Below are positions 23,641 to 33,973 of a DNA stretch of 64,000 bases, in pieces. The position numbers were made by a program, and so were the translations under genes. The notes beneath the pieces are model-generated. The model was given only the letters and a program-made list of their open reading frames with translations. It did not search any database and had not been told where the DNA came from. Origin of the DNA: Guyanagaster necrorhizus (Eukaryota > Basidiomycota > Agaricomycetes > Agaricales > Physalacriaceae); assembly GCF_019112545.1 (NCBI RefSeq), contig NW_025064888.1, forward strand, positions 1,491,620 through 1,555,619. Direction: 5' to 3'. Position 1 is the stretch's first letter, and each line of letters starts with the position of its first letter.

Positions 23641-23690
23641 TGGTCCCCTCACTTTTGGACAGGGCTAGGACAACCCAACGCGAAGGGAAG

Positions 23691-23724
23691 CCAATCTATG
23701 TAATTCGGGTTCGAATCCCTTTGT
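23691..23724 (+). repeat. Half tRNA-like module, type beta (box B side only)
   Basis: TAATTCGGGTTCGAATCCCT begins a unit that continues TTTGTACAATGCCAAAACGA. This unit runs to the gamma module at 24560 and is the inverted counterpart of 22141 down to about 21560. Confidence 0.65.
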
Positions 23725-24559
23725 ACAATGCCAAAACGATGATGAACAGGTCCTTTTTTTTGCAGTGAAACGGTATTCCTGAAATAGTGTATCAAGGCTG
23801 GGTGCATTTTATAGGCGATGTACATGGAACAGCAGGGAGAGATACAAGCATAAGTAGATCGAGGTAGAAGACACTGAGCACGCAAGATAGTTACGAGGGT
23901 TGACAGTGATGCTCACCTTATGTGCGCGAAACTATGAAACGTTTCATGAAGAACAGCAGCTTTGGTAAGTCTATCATGGATGGTCCGCTCAACCTTTTAG
24001 TGATTCGACAGCACCATTCATGATTGAATGACTTTTTACAGGGCTGCAAAGCGAAGCAAAGGGATCATCCTTGCTTCGCACGTTTGTAAACGCAAGATCA
24101 CCATCGTGACCATTTTCACCTTTTGCCTGGCCCCTTGAAAAGAAAAAAGAAAGTCATGGACCTTAAGGAGAGATGAAGACGACGAGTTCATGAAAGGTTG
24201 TGGGTAACGGACTTTCGGCTTCGAGGCGGAATGGTCACGCCGTAAGGAACCTCACATAAGAATTTCAGAAAGGTTTCATTCCAGTTGCTTCTTTCCCTAT
24301 CCTATATGCTCTGAGAGGATACCGGCATGGTACGGGCGGTTTCAGAACGTACCCAATAATGTCTCCTACCATTTTGGACCACGAGACAAAATTGGAGACT
24401 CAGAGCATGTGTGTAGCCAGAAGGGAAGGAAGGCCCCCTACAATATACCAAATCCCTCCGCGCCTGTGTCCCAGTCTGCCAAAATCATGGAGCATAGAAC
24501 AACACACTCACATGGGGGGACACTGATTTTCCCTTCAACGTCGCGGAGAGAACACATGT

Positions 24560-24618
24560 GCTCTGATAGCACACCGGCCCTGTTCCCTGGTTTGAGCGGG
24601 TTCGAATCCCACTGAGAA
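24560..24618 (+). repeat. tRNA-like module, type gamma, copy 2
   Basis: It reads GCTCTGATAGCACACCGG, then GAGCGGGTTCGAATCCC and ACTGAGA. It is preceded by ACACTCACATGGGGGGACAC. The block after it (ACGACAACGTGAAGGAAAGA) is shared with the block after 26084. It is about 58 nt, too short for an anticodon arm. Confidence 0.7.
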
Positions 24619-25189
24619 AGTAAGGTAGAAATAGAGTTTTTGACGACAACGTGAAGGAAAGACTGAAGGTGATGGCGTGGAGTATACAGGGTATCGTTCG
24701 TGCGTCGAGCCAAGAGTTCGATGGAAGGAGTACATGCCGTGGGTCACCTCGGGTCAAGAACGTGGGTCACCGGTCACCAATTTTTCGTGAGGGTGAATGA
24801 CGGTCACCGCATCCAGGCCCAGGGATGGAGAATAGGCAAAGGAGAGTGGTGCAAAGGAAAACGTCTGACGTTATATCAGGTCCAACACGGCATGGAAAGG
24901 GAGTCGCTGAGAATGCCAAAAGTTTTTTATGACCATGGCGCAGATGACTCAGACGCGAGGAGGTCGCCATCACACCAAGACACTAGCATACACCGACTAG
25001 CTCGTGAAATCACCAAGTCCAAATTGACGTGTCATCATCAAGTCGACGGGGTATTGGTTTGCCTTGACTGTGCGACTGGTTTGTCCTTATGTGAAAAGGT
25101 CCTACATCCTGTCTCCTACCGCTGGTGGCCGTGTGCAAAAGCGGGAGGGCCATAGTGATTTTCGTAACGACAACTGAAGAGAGATGGGG

Positions 25190-25620
25190 TATACTATGTG
25201 CATGTTACGGTCAGCCTTATGGTATGCACCAGATGTGAAACGGAGCCATACAATGGATGTGACGTGGTGGGAACACCCTTGACAAAGGCACCGAACCAGG
25301 ACTGAGCTTGATGAAGGAGAGCGACAGAGATGTGATTGCCATCAATAATACCATTCTAATCTGATAGGACATCGGTTAGTACACTTGAATCTGGGTTCGA
25401 CTCCTAGTTGGGGAATATGAATAAACCGTGTCATTTTATACGGAGTCGTGGGCGTAGCTTATCCTGTTTGTATTTTTGCATACCTTTGTCGAGGAATGGC
25501 ATCACAAATGTGCTACACCTCAAGTGAAGGTAGCACTATACCAAAAGGTGTAGTACGAGCTCTTGTAGTGTATCGGCTGTATACAGGGATGTAGTAATTC
25601 GGGTTCAACTCCCATAAGAA
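25190..25620 (+). repeat. Right arm of the inverted repeat (alpha plus beta modules)
   Basis: Plus-strand copy of 23186-23640. Module alpha is at 25360-25414 (CTGATAGGACATCGGTTAGT then CTGGGTTCGACTCC), and module beta is at 25561-25617 (TATCGGCTGTATACAGGGAT then TTCGGGTTCAACTCCC). The B box of beta has CG changed to CA. Confidence 0.8.
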
Positions 25621-26031
25621 TCACTCATAATATAGCTCTATGTTGGTCACTGTTTTTTTTCTGGAGGTGTGTTGGTCTTGGGGTTCGGAGAGTATGAAGG
25701 CGCCCAGAGTAGCACTGTCATTGGGCAGTTTCAAATGTTTATATGATATCACTGAGGAGAGAGATACAACAAGGACTGTGCTCGGATAGATGACACTGAG
25801 TAGGCATCCGCTTTAGTACCTTCACTCGCGCGAAGACGTGTAAGCGCAGGATCACTATGCGCAACGAAGTACGCAGAGACATTTGTTGGGACCCTTTTCG
25901 CCTTTCGCACCATGGGTCCTGGAGAGAGATGAATACAAGTCCACGAAAATTCTGCAGACGACGTACTGTCAGCTGTCCAGTCGCATTTCACAATGAGCGA
26001 GCATGCACTCATTCCGGCTGCTTCACTCCCG

Positions 26032-26084
26032 GCTCTGATAGCACACTGGATACAGGTCCAAGCGAGTTCGACTCCTACTAGAGC
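26032..26084 (+). repeat. tRNA-like module, type gamma, copy 3
   Basis: 53 nt. The ends GCTCTGA and CTAGAGC pair at six of seven positions including one G-T. TAGCACACTGG is in the box A position, and AGTTCGACTCC is box B. It is the cleanest example of an acceptor stem plus D- and T-like arms without an anticodon arm. Confidence 0.72.
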
Positions 26085-26880
26085 ATAAGCAAAAAGTCTG
26101 CATAGCACCGTTTGGACCACAACACGAAGGACGACTGGAGAGCGAGTACTTGACCAGTGAGGGACAGAAAGTGATAGTAGAGTGCACAGTATTATTGATA
26201 CTCGGTCCCTACACTAGTCCACAGTAACATGCGTGTTTCTGACAGTATCCTAGTCGGTCGAATCCACCAAGAAGAAGATGGTACACTCACATGGGGGTAC
26301 CTATGTCCCTTCCCTTGCTTCCCATCGATAGCTCACTACACCCAAAGAGCGAGTTCAAAAGGAAAATACGGTGGATCACGAGAGGAGAGACAAAGACACG
26401 AAGGATTACGGCAGCTGTCGGTTTCGAGGAAGAGATTCTGCATGGTGAGCTCCGCCGACGTCAACGACGAAGGCTTGAAACGTAGTTTAGCACGAAGGGG
26501 AATGAAACCTGGGGGACATCGCGAATGTCTGCCGATAGACCATCCTCCTTCTGCGCTCAACCCAGCATACATCGACAATTCCTCCTCGAATCGGGCGTTG
26601 CCATCTCAACTGTGACCGGCCTCCCTTTCCCTACTGGCCTAGCGCCCCTCTTCTTACTCATATCGCAGCCCCGTTACAGACGCTAAAATCGTAGGCTCCT
26701 TGATTTTGGTCGACCACGCAGCGAGCGCGGAGGGATCAGAACAGTTAGTAGAGGTCTGGTGAGCTGGCATGATGATCGAACATTGAGCAGAGCTATACGA
26801 CGCACTGTGGGCGAGAGCAAGTTTTTTTTTTTCAAAATGGATTCCCTCAACTACCAGATATAGGACGCATATGATATCTT

Positions 26881-26948
26881 CTGAGATGGTCTATCGATTA
26901 GTACGCGCGCCCAATTCATGTGAAACCTGGGTTCGATTCCCAGATAGA
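26881..26948 (+). repeat. tRNA-like module, type alpha, copy 3, at the edge of the AT-rich block
   Basis: TGGTCTATCGATTAGTACGC, then CCTGGGTTCGATTCCCAG with a perfect five-pair T-arm. About 40 bp further on, CpG nearly disappears from the sequence. Confidence 0.7.
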
Positions 26949-26984
26949 GTTCTGTCCGACATCAAATTGTAACTTTTATGCTGG

Positions 26985-27951
26985 GTTGGATTTTTTAGGT
27001 TTTTATTTTAGAAGTTTTAATGTTCACTGCTTCCTTGAAATTCATTCTTTAGACTTTCATGCTACTAACCAGTAGTAAGTTATCCTACTGGGCTTTTGTC
27101 TGAGAAGAAAGAGTAGTTCTAAGAAGTATGACAGTGTTACTGTTTTTCTTGTAGCATATCAGGGTGTATACACCAATCTAGTTTGGGTTTGACTCTGAGG
27201 TATTGCTCCCCTCTTTCTCTCTATACTGTATTCAAAGTCAAAGTCATGTTGATAATAGGATCCAGTTGTATAATTATATATTACAAATGAATGGTTTTCC
27301 CTATCTATGGATACAGCTCAGGTATTAATATGCAGAAAATAGTCTCCATTCTAATGGCAAAAAGTTTATCATTCCTTTCAATGTAATGGCAGTCAAGATA
27401 CAAAAGAGCATCAATAAATGATCTATTTTATAGTAGTAGCATAGGATAGAGTCTGAGTCAATGACTGTGCCACTTACTCATATTTTTGATTCACCTTTAT
27501 CAAACCTTGACTGCTTGCCTGTCAAGGCCCACAGTGCCATAGAGATACTTGCATGGTGAGTGAGCAGTCTAATGCAAATTTCATGTGAATAACCTGGATT
27601 GAATTCTTCTCATAAACATTGTTGTAGATTTGAATTGGAGAGACTTTTTAGAACCACAGTTTAAGAATCTGCTTAGCTTGAAAGGGAAATTCAAAGGTCA
27701 TACAAGAGTTATCTAAGCCAGAATAGCATATGGTAAACTAAAAAGAGTGAAAAAGTTTCACACACATGTCAGATAGCTGAGTCCAGTTTTATGTATCATT
27801 TTTAGACTGGGCTATTAACATTCAATAATTGATCAGGTAACTTTCAAAGTACCTTTGATATCTACCCAGCTATATCTGAAGCATCTGAGCTCTCAAATAT
27901 ATTAGATGCCTTTGTTAAATGGCAATTATGCTCTATTGCTTTGCTATTAGC
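26985..27951. other. AT-rich, CpG-depleted DNA, no gene supported
   Basis: Apart from the decayed module at 27151-27200 I see no frame, RNA gene or repeat that I can support. Confidence 0.4.
27151..27200 (+). repeat. Decayed tRNA-like module inside the CpG-depleted block
   Basis: TATCAGGGTGTATACACC is followed by GGGTTTGACTCTG. The B box GGTTCGACTC has become GGTTTGACTC, a CpG-to-TpG change. This indicates that the repeat cluster once extended past the present composition boundary. Confidence 0.5.
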
Positions 27952-28400
27952 TGTTAGATCTAACTGGCATGTGATCTGAACATGTGATAAACTAGTGCTG
28001 TATTGTGTTCATACAGTCACACCAGAGTCCACTAAATGTGTTCTGGTAGGTAGAGTGCTTCAAGGCCAGAGACAGGCTGGGCTCAAGAGAAGATAGTGTG
28101 AGATAAACTTATAGCTTGAAGCTGAACTACTATAGTGAGAGCCATTTTACTTATATACTATTCAGCTTATAATAAATATAACTATCATCTATTGTATTAT
28201 TATATACTATGATACTAGTTCTGCCTGGTCATTGAGGGTAAGACAATGGAAAATTGTCTGTGGATGAGGTGACTGAGTACAATGGTGCCTCATCTGTTGT
28301 GATTATCTAAACATCCCATGCTCTTTGAGAAAGTGCTCAAGATAAGATAGACACCCTGATAAAATAAGAAAAAGAAAAAAATATAGAGAAAATTGTAATA
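27952..28400 (-). repeat. Probable solo LTR, minus orientation
   Basis: It is about 449 bp, starting TGTTAGATC and ending TTGTAATA. Internal strings such as GTGATAAAC, CAGTCACACCAGAGTCCACT and TATAGCTTGAAGCTGAA match the LTR family. The flanks are TTAGC and TTACC, a near but not exact target duplication. The right flank could instead be a remnant of element interior, since intact copies also continue TTACC. Confidence 0.75.
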
Positions 28401-28416
28401 TTACCCTCAGAGAAAG

Positions 28417-28919
28417 TGTTATGATTTTTCCACTTTTATTCTTATTTCCACAGTATTAACCCCTATTTATACTTAGTCAGGGCACCTATACCAGTGTTTA
28501 GGACTGTAGAACAATCTTGGTCAGCACAATCAGCCATTGTCTCTGGTCCCATAGTGATGCCCTGACAATAGCACAATAACTCTCTTGTGGGCAACACCAT
28601 CTCAAGCACTATGATGCAGATGCTCATAATTGGACAACACTGTCTCATCAAGACAACAAGTACTATAGTACAGATACTTACAATTAGTAGTAGTATATTT
28701 AGCCACTGACTTAGAGGTATATAAGTAGTGTAGACAGCACCATATATCTCTAGTCTCAAACTATCTTTTATTCTACTGCTTTATCTTGAGTCAACTACTT
28801 GCATTGATCTTAGGACATAATGATGATAAACACATCAGTGGACTTAAGCATGATTGTACAAATGTGATACAGCACTTATTTACCACATGTTCTAGTTCAT
28901 GTGTCACTCAGGCCTAACA
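28417..28919 (+). repeat. Solo LTR, plus orientation, with target duplication
   Basis: 503 bp, beginning TGTTATGATTTTTCC and ending GGCCTAACA. It is flanked on both sides by GAAAG (28412-28416 and 28920-28924). It shares CTTAGTCAGGGCACC and other stretches with the inner element's LTR. It is the product of LTR-LTR recombination, with the interior lost. Confidence 0.93.
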
Positions 28920-29297
28920 GAAAGTCCAAGTGCTGTTTGACTTGAAAGTGTCAAAAATCTTCTGTGACATTGTAATACTTTCTCCTGACTCTCAGATTAA
29001 TGTCCTCTTAGTATTCAGTCTCTTTACTGCCATTATTGTTGGTTGAGCTAACTCTAGGAATACATCTAGCCACTTTTCAGAGACATGAGAAATATATAGA
29101 TTGAAGAAGTGCTAAGTATAAGGAGAATCTCAATCTCTTTTTGAATTCAATTCAGTGCCTGCATTTAAAAATTGATCTTGACATCACCTTGATGCTTATA
29201 TCATACATTTGAAGACAGATTTATAGCATAAACAATAGATTTTTATCAAACATCACTTTATATTATTCATTCTACAAACACTTGCTTACTTCTTTCA
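28920..29297. other. AT-rich DNA between solo LTR and relic frame
   Basis: No supported feature. Several short frames occur but none extends far enough to stand out. Confidence 0.35.
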
Positions 29298-29699
29298 GAT
29301 GAACATCAAATTTTCAAGCTTTGTGACAAGTAAATCTACCATACCATCTATACACTCAGCAGCAGGATGGATCATTTGCAGTTGAAAGCATCTCAACTAT
29401 CTGAAGCAGTTTTTGTTTCTGTGAACTTGATGATAAAAAACCTAAGATCTGTCAGGCCAAAGAGTCTCTGGTAATGTGCTCAGTAACAGAAAGTGGCAAA
29501 AGGACTAGTGGGTGACACTGAACTACAACCAACATTAAAACCTCTTAAACTCTACACTTATCATCAATATATTGAATTTAAATGTATTGAGTATGATAGA
29601 AGCATTCTGCAGACTCAATGATTAAGGGAGTGTTGTTCAAAAGATGTTTATTCATTAATAGTGAGCTATACAAAGGTATCACTCATATTAGTGGAGTGA
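29298..29699 (+). pseudogene. Decayed coding relic A (about 134 codons in one frame)
   Basis: Reading from GAT at 29298 gives a protein-like frame (DEHQIFKLCDK, RMDHLQLKASQLSEAVFVSV, PLKLYTYHQYIEFKCIEYDR). It is broken only by TAA and TGA codons and has no frameshift for 400 bp. It starts after a CAG that could be an intron acceptor (TTTCTTTCAG). I do not recognise the protein. The open stretch between stops is far longer than expected in DNA this rich in TA. Confidence 0.6.
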
Positions 29700-29998
29700 G
29701 ATATGATTATAATAAAAGTGACTTTGGTTTTGAGCTACTGTGCTGCTGACTGAGAATGCTCAGAAGACTATTAGCACTCTTTAACTGAACCTACTTTCTA
29801 CAAGTGGATAAACACTTGACCAGTCACACTCTAGTCAAACTAGTAGTGCTCTTAGCCTAAGAATAATACAATAACTGTGAGTAACTTGTTTGACTAACTT
29901 TAAAGGACACTTTTAGTCATTCTAGATACAATAGTATTCTCAAAGTAAACTAAGACCTTAAATTCACATCTGAACCTATTTATTGAAGACAATACTAT

Positions 29999-30172
29999 GG
30001 AGGACTCAGTGATATTTCACTAATCTTTTCAAGCTTGAAATATATGGCCAGAGATAACTAGTGCTTTTGATAGTCCTAGAAGGACCTTTTGGTTTGTCAT
30101 TCTCAGAAAATGTTCTAGAGTGTTTTCTGATGAGTATGTTCAGAGTGGAATGGCTTTGAATAGTATTAACAT
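29999..30172 (+). pseudogene. Decayed coding relic B
   Basis: The frame with NIWPEITSAFDSPRRTFWFV and LRKCSRVFSDEYVQSGMALN ends at a possible donor, GTATTAAC. A T-run and TATAG follow, as in a short intron. Family unknown. Confidence 0.5.
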
Positions 30173-31052
30173 ATTTTTTTTTATAGACAACTTACTCTTA
30201 TACAGCTCAATGAATCTCCAGCCTAATATCAAGCAACATATGAGTTTGAGTCTTTTGATAATGCACTCATCTGCCAGATATTCAGATAAAATATTGTATT
30301 TGGACTTCTTGCTCAATTACCTACTATACCTATAATGCTAACTTGCAGCCCAACCCTTCTGATGCTAAGAATTCTATCACTGATATCTGGTGTCTAAATG
30401 CATTTAAAGAAAGAAAAGGAACAGAGAGTTTTGAAGCCTCATCAAATTAAGCCAAAAAAGTATGCACTGTTCTGCTTCATAAAAGATACTGTCACATATT
30501 CTTATAACTGAGAATATTTCAAACATCTCCATCAGTAAATTTGATAACAAGGAACTTAAGCTCTCTATATAGATTCATCACAATCCAGAGAAGAATGCTG
30601 CAATATAGACCTTATATGTTCTCTTCTATCACAATCTACACCTTTATAACTTCTAAGGTTGTTGTGCAGCTATTTAAAGACTTATTATTACTCTAAAGAC
30701 ATGGTTTCACTTAATCTGACAGAAGCAAATGATAAAAAATGTTTTATCAAAATAATGATCTTGAATGGTATTCCAGATATAGTAGCAGAACTAATTTGGA
30801 GCCTGTATTTGGGCCTTTTGTAAATATGTTTCTGAAACATATAGTATAAATTTCAGTAGAAACAGTTTGTATGTGGTTTGCATGCTATTTCTAAAAGTAT
30901 TATATTTTAGAAGGGTTTACAAATAGCTAGAATCTGCAGCCAGTCATATCAAACATGTTTTTTTAATTTTAAATAGACTTAGAATGCCTATCAGCACTAA
31001 ATTGTTTGAAGTGTCATTTTTGGCTGAGTAGTATACTTTGTGTGTATGCCAT
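30173..31052. other. AT-rich DNA left of the young element
   Basis: No supported gene. The last five bases, GCCAT (31048-31052), are the left target duplication of the young element. Joining this edge to 39508 would restore the block before that insertion. Confidence 0.45.
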
Positions 31053-31569
31053 TGTTAAGCCCAAACTCCACATGACTATTAACATGTGATAAACAGTTTG
31101 GTACCTTGCACTTTGGGTATGTCTGACTGAGTTCACTGATGTGTTAACAGCGGTGTGTGGTCAAGGTGTTGCAAGTCGCTCAAGATAGGATGGTAGAGAA
31201 TAAACTTTAGCTCAAAGCTGAGGTATTACAGTGAGAGCTACACTACTTAAATACTATTCTGTTATCATGCTATAAATAAATGTTTACAAAAGGCTGTTGT
31301 CTGTCATAGAGCTGTTACCCCTGCTGTTGCCAGGCTCTCCACAAAGGCTGTTGTCTGGCATGCTATCATCATTGCTGTTGCTGCTGTTTAGTGACAAAAG
31401 AGGTATTGTCTCTCCCTTCACAGTGCACAGCCATTTGATAAGACAATGACTGACTGGGTTGCTGACCAAGCTTTCCCACAGTCCTAGACACTGGCCTAGA
31501 TGCCCTGACTAAGCAAAGATAGGAGTCATTTCCGAGGAAAAGAAAAAGAAAAAAGGAAAAATCATAACA
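31053..31569 (-). repeat. 3' LTR of the young element
   Basis: 517 bp. It is about 60 bp longer than the LTRs of the other elements because of an internal segment in which AAAGGCTGTTGTCTG occurs twice about 60 bp apart, along with several CTGTTG-rich stretches. Its partner is 38986-39502. Confidence 0.97.
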
Positions 31570-31678
31570 TTACCCCCTCCTTAAGACCATTGTCCTGATG
31601 GTTAAGTTAGGGTAAGTCTTTCTGGCTGGAAGGAGGTGGCCGATCTGCTGGACCTGTCATCATTTTCATGGCAGGCTT

Positions 31679-32038
31679 TCAACAAGTCAAAGGTGTCGTT
31701 GTCTCCACCATTTCTGGCTCACTCGTTGGAGGGTCATCTTCATCATCCTCTTCAACATGTCCTCTGCTGACAGCAGGTCGGTTGATGTATATCTGGCTAG
31801 ATATCATCTCCCTTCCTTTTGTCGCCACTGCATTATCTGTGATTGCTGACTTTGACTCCTTGTCAGATGATGTTTTTGACATAATGTTGAACATGACCCC
31901 CTTTGTATTCACTGTATTGATTCTGTGTTTGTAATCCTGTATAGCATTCTCCATATTCATATATTTTTTGTTGACCCATTGGTTTGACTCTGGTCCATAC
32001 CCTTTCCAGCTGACTAGATAGTCAATGGTTGTTTTCAT
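31679..32038 (-). CDS. pol: chromodomain and C-terminal tail
   Basis: KTTIDYLVSWKGYGPESNQW and VNKKYMNMENAIQDYK form a chromodomain. An acidic tail follows (HVEEDDEDDPPTSEPE), with no stop until near 31679. It would direct integration to marked nucleosomes. A TGA at about 32040 separates this frame from the integrase frame upstream, so it is probably a piece of one interrupted pol polyprotein, not an independent gene. Confidence 0.85.
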   Translation of the reverse strand: MKTTIDYLVSWKGYGPESNQWVNKKYMNMENAIQDYKHRINTVNTKGVMFNIMSKTSSDKESKSAITDNAVATKGREMISSQIYINRPAVSRGHVEEDDEDDPPTSEPEMVETTTPLTC

Positions 32039-32053
32039 GCCTCTGCCATGTGC

Positions 32054-33120
32054 TCAAACCTTTTGGTTTCTGTGGTTTAGAACCTCATCGATTTCATAGT
32101 GTTCTTTGTCGTCGATGAGGTCTGGTGGAGGCGGTGGTGGCTTTTCTTGGTTTGGAAATGCTGGTGCGATGTATGGTGTTAACAATGTTTCATTAAAAAC
32201 ATTATGAATTTTCCAGGTTGCTGGGATCTGCAACCTGTATGTGGAGTTTCCGATTTTTCGTAGTACTTTGAAGGGTCCTGTTCGTTTGTCCACCAGTTTT
32301 TGCTTTGGCCTTGGGAGATGTAGATTTGTTGTATTGAGCCAAACCCTATCATTGACGAAATATTCATGGGATGGTCGTCAATGTTTATCATACTGATTCT
32401 TCATTGTTGAAGCAGTTTTCTTGAGGGCCTTCTTGGTGTCTTCATGGATCTTTGCCATTGTCACTGCAAAGTCCATCAAGGCAGGTGTTGTAGCATGCAC
32501 CCATCTCACTTGTGCAACTGGTGGGTTTCGACCATAGTTCACAAAGAACGGTGTTTTACCTATTGCTGAGTGAATCCTGTTGTTGTGTTGGAAGGCTGCC
32601 AGCGCTAGCCATTCTGTCCAGTCGTCTTGTTGATAGTTGATGAAAAGTTGCAAGTACTTTTCAATCTCTTGGTTGGCTCATTCTGTTTGGCCATCTGTCT
32701 GTGGGTGATATGCCGTTGAGGCATTTCATTTGATATTGAGTAATCAGTATAAGTCATCTAAGAATTTGGAGACAAATTGTGGTCCTTGGTCTGAAATTAC
32801 TACTTGAGGCATGCCGTATTTTGCATAAACCTCGTCCCATAGTATTTTTGCCCATTCTTCAGATGTCAATTCTGTGGAACAGGCAATCGGAATGATTGCT
32901 TTTGAGAAGTGATCGATGATGATGATAATTGCATCATAGCTATCACTTTTGGAAAGTCCAGTTATCATATCTACTGAAATGTGGGTCCATGGTGATGAAG
33001 GGACCTCATTCGGATGTAATGGAGCTGCTCTTGATTGTGTTGAAGTCTTGCCTCGCTGGCAAACCTCGCATGCCTTGACATATCAGGCAATATCATAGTC
33101 CATTTTAGGCCACCAGTATT
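32054..33120 (-). pseudogene. pol: integrase core and GPY/F module, few stops
   Basis: Core segments are YDAIIIIIDHFSKAIIP (first catalytic Asp present), ISDQGPQFVSKFLDDLY (second Asp), HPQTDGQTE then TGA then ANQEIEKYLQLF (Glu present), and the C-terminal module TGPFKVLRKIGNSTYRL with WKIHNVFNETLL. TGA codons stand where Arg is expected at about 32683, 32730 and 33082. The DDE triad itself is intact, so loss of function rests on a handful of nonsense changes. Confidence 0.93.
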
Positions 33121-33960
33121 CTCTCAAGACCAATTCTTTGATTTTTGCAATCCCAGGATGTCTGGCAGTCGCATGATCATGACAGGTGGTGATGATATCA
33201 CCTCGAAGCCCTTGATCTCTCAGGATGTAGATCCGTTCATCATAACAGATCAAGCCTCCCTCTTTCTTTAGCCTGCACTCATGATTGAGTGATGGGGCGA
33301 TTCTTTGATCCCACTTGTGGGGATCCCTCGTGGCACTTTTGATGCATTCGTGCACCTCTTCTTCTGTGGGCATAATCATTGCCCAGAAGTGTTCAGGTTG
33401 TAATAGTATGACCTCTTTGTTGTCATCTCCTTCTTGGTTATGATCTGCCCTGCAGCTGAGGAAGTCGGCTTTCTTGTTCACCACTCCAGCCTTATGATGC
33501 AGTGTATATTTGTACTGCGATAGTTCAGTGACCCATCTGGCTTGTCTGCAGTTTAGCTTTTGGGATTGTCGGAAATATTGGAGATTTTGATGATCTGTCC
33601 AGATCTCAAATGTGTGATTGGCTCCAATAAGGTAATGCCACCATTCAGTGAGAGCCAGCATTATAGCAAGAAGTTCTTTGTCGTAAATCTCATAGTTGCA
33701 TTCCATTGCTGTGAGCGCTTTGGACATGAAGGCGACTGGTCACCATTTGTTATCTTGTTCCTGTGAGAGGATGGCTCCGATTGCATCTTCACTAGAGTCT
33801 GCCTCCACCCAGAACCTTCCATCTTGGCTAGGAATTGCCAAGATGATGTCTTCCACTAATCGACGTTTGAGATCATTGAATGCCACCTGTTGGGAAATTC
33901 CCCAAGTCCATGGGGAATTTCCAGTCAATTGTGTCATTGGTCGGATGACCTTGCTGTAAT
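33083..33960 (-). pseudogene. pol: RNase H and integrase zinc finger
   Basis: A 214-codon frame (33083-33727) holds CNYEIYDKELLAIMLAL, FEIWTDHQNLQYF and LHHKAGVVNKKADFLSC of RNase H, then the H..H part of the integrase zinc finger (TCHDHATARHPG, YWWPKM). The preceding piece 33740-33937 (WVEADSSEDAIGAILSQEQ) carries the RNase H start. A TGA at 33740-33742 separates the two where family members have an ordinary residue. RNase H would remove the RNA strand during reverse transcription. Confidence 0.92.
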
Positions 33961-33973
33961 CTCAGATAAACTG

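Larger units (their letters stand above)
19961..26950. repeat. Cluster of composite repeats carrying tRNA-like modules, both orientations
   Basis: About 7 kb consists largely of diverged copies of the same sequences. A B-box-like core (GGTTCGANTCC or close) occurs at plus-strand 20368, 21313, 23708, 24599, 25394, 25602, 26065 and 26930, and on the minus strand at 22145, 22370, 23195 and 23402, with weaker ones at 19998 and 27185. Blocks between modules recur. One block, with TTCGAGGAAGAGATTCT, is near 26,415 (plus) and near 23,010 (minus). One, with ATCGACAATTCCTCCTCGAA, is near 26,573 (plus) and near 22,880 (minus). One, with ACTCACATGGG, is near 20,215, 24,505 and 26,285. I saw no coding frame that is conserved between copies. 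Confidence 0.82.

Noticed and set aside
24700..25155. A 151-codon plus frame in the repeat cluster.
   Set aside because: It runs across repeat borders, and no other repeat copy keeps it open.
20332..26948. Functional tRNA genes.
   Set aside because: No module leaves room for an anticodon arm between the D- and T-like arms.
19961..26950. A CRISPR-like array.
   Set aside because: Repeats are long, diverged, in both orientations and irregularly spaced, and the organism is a fungus.
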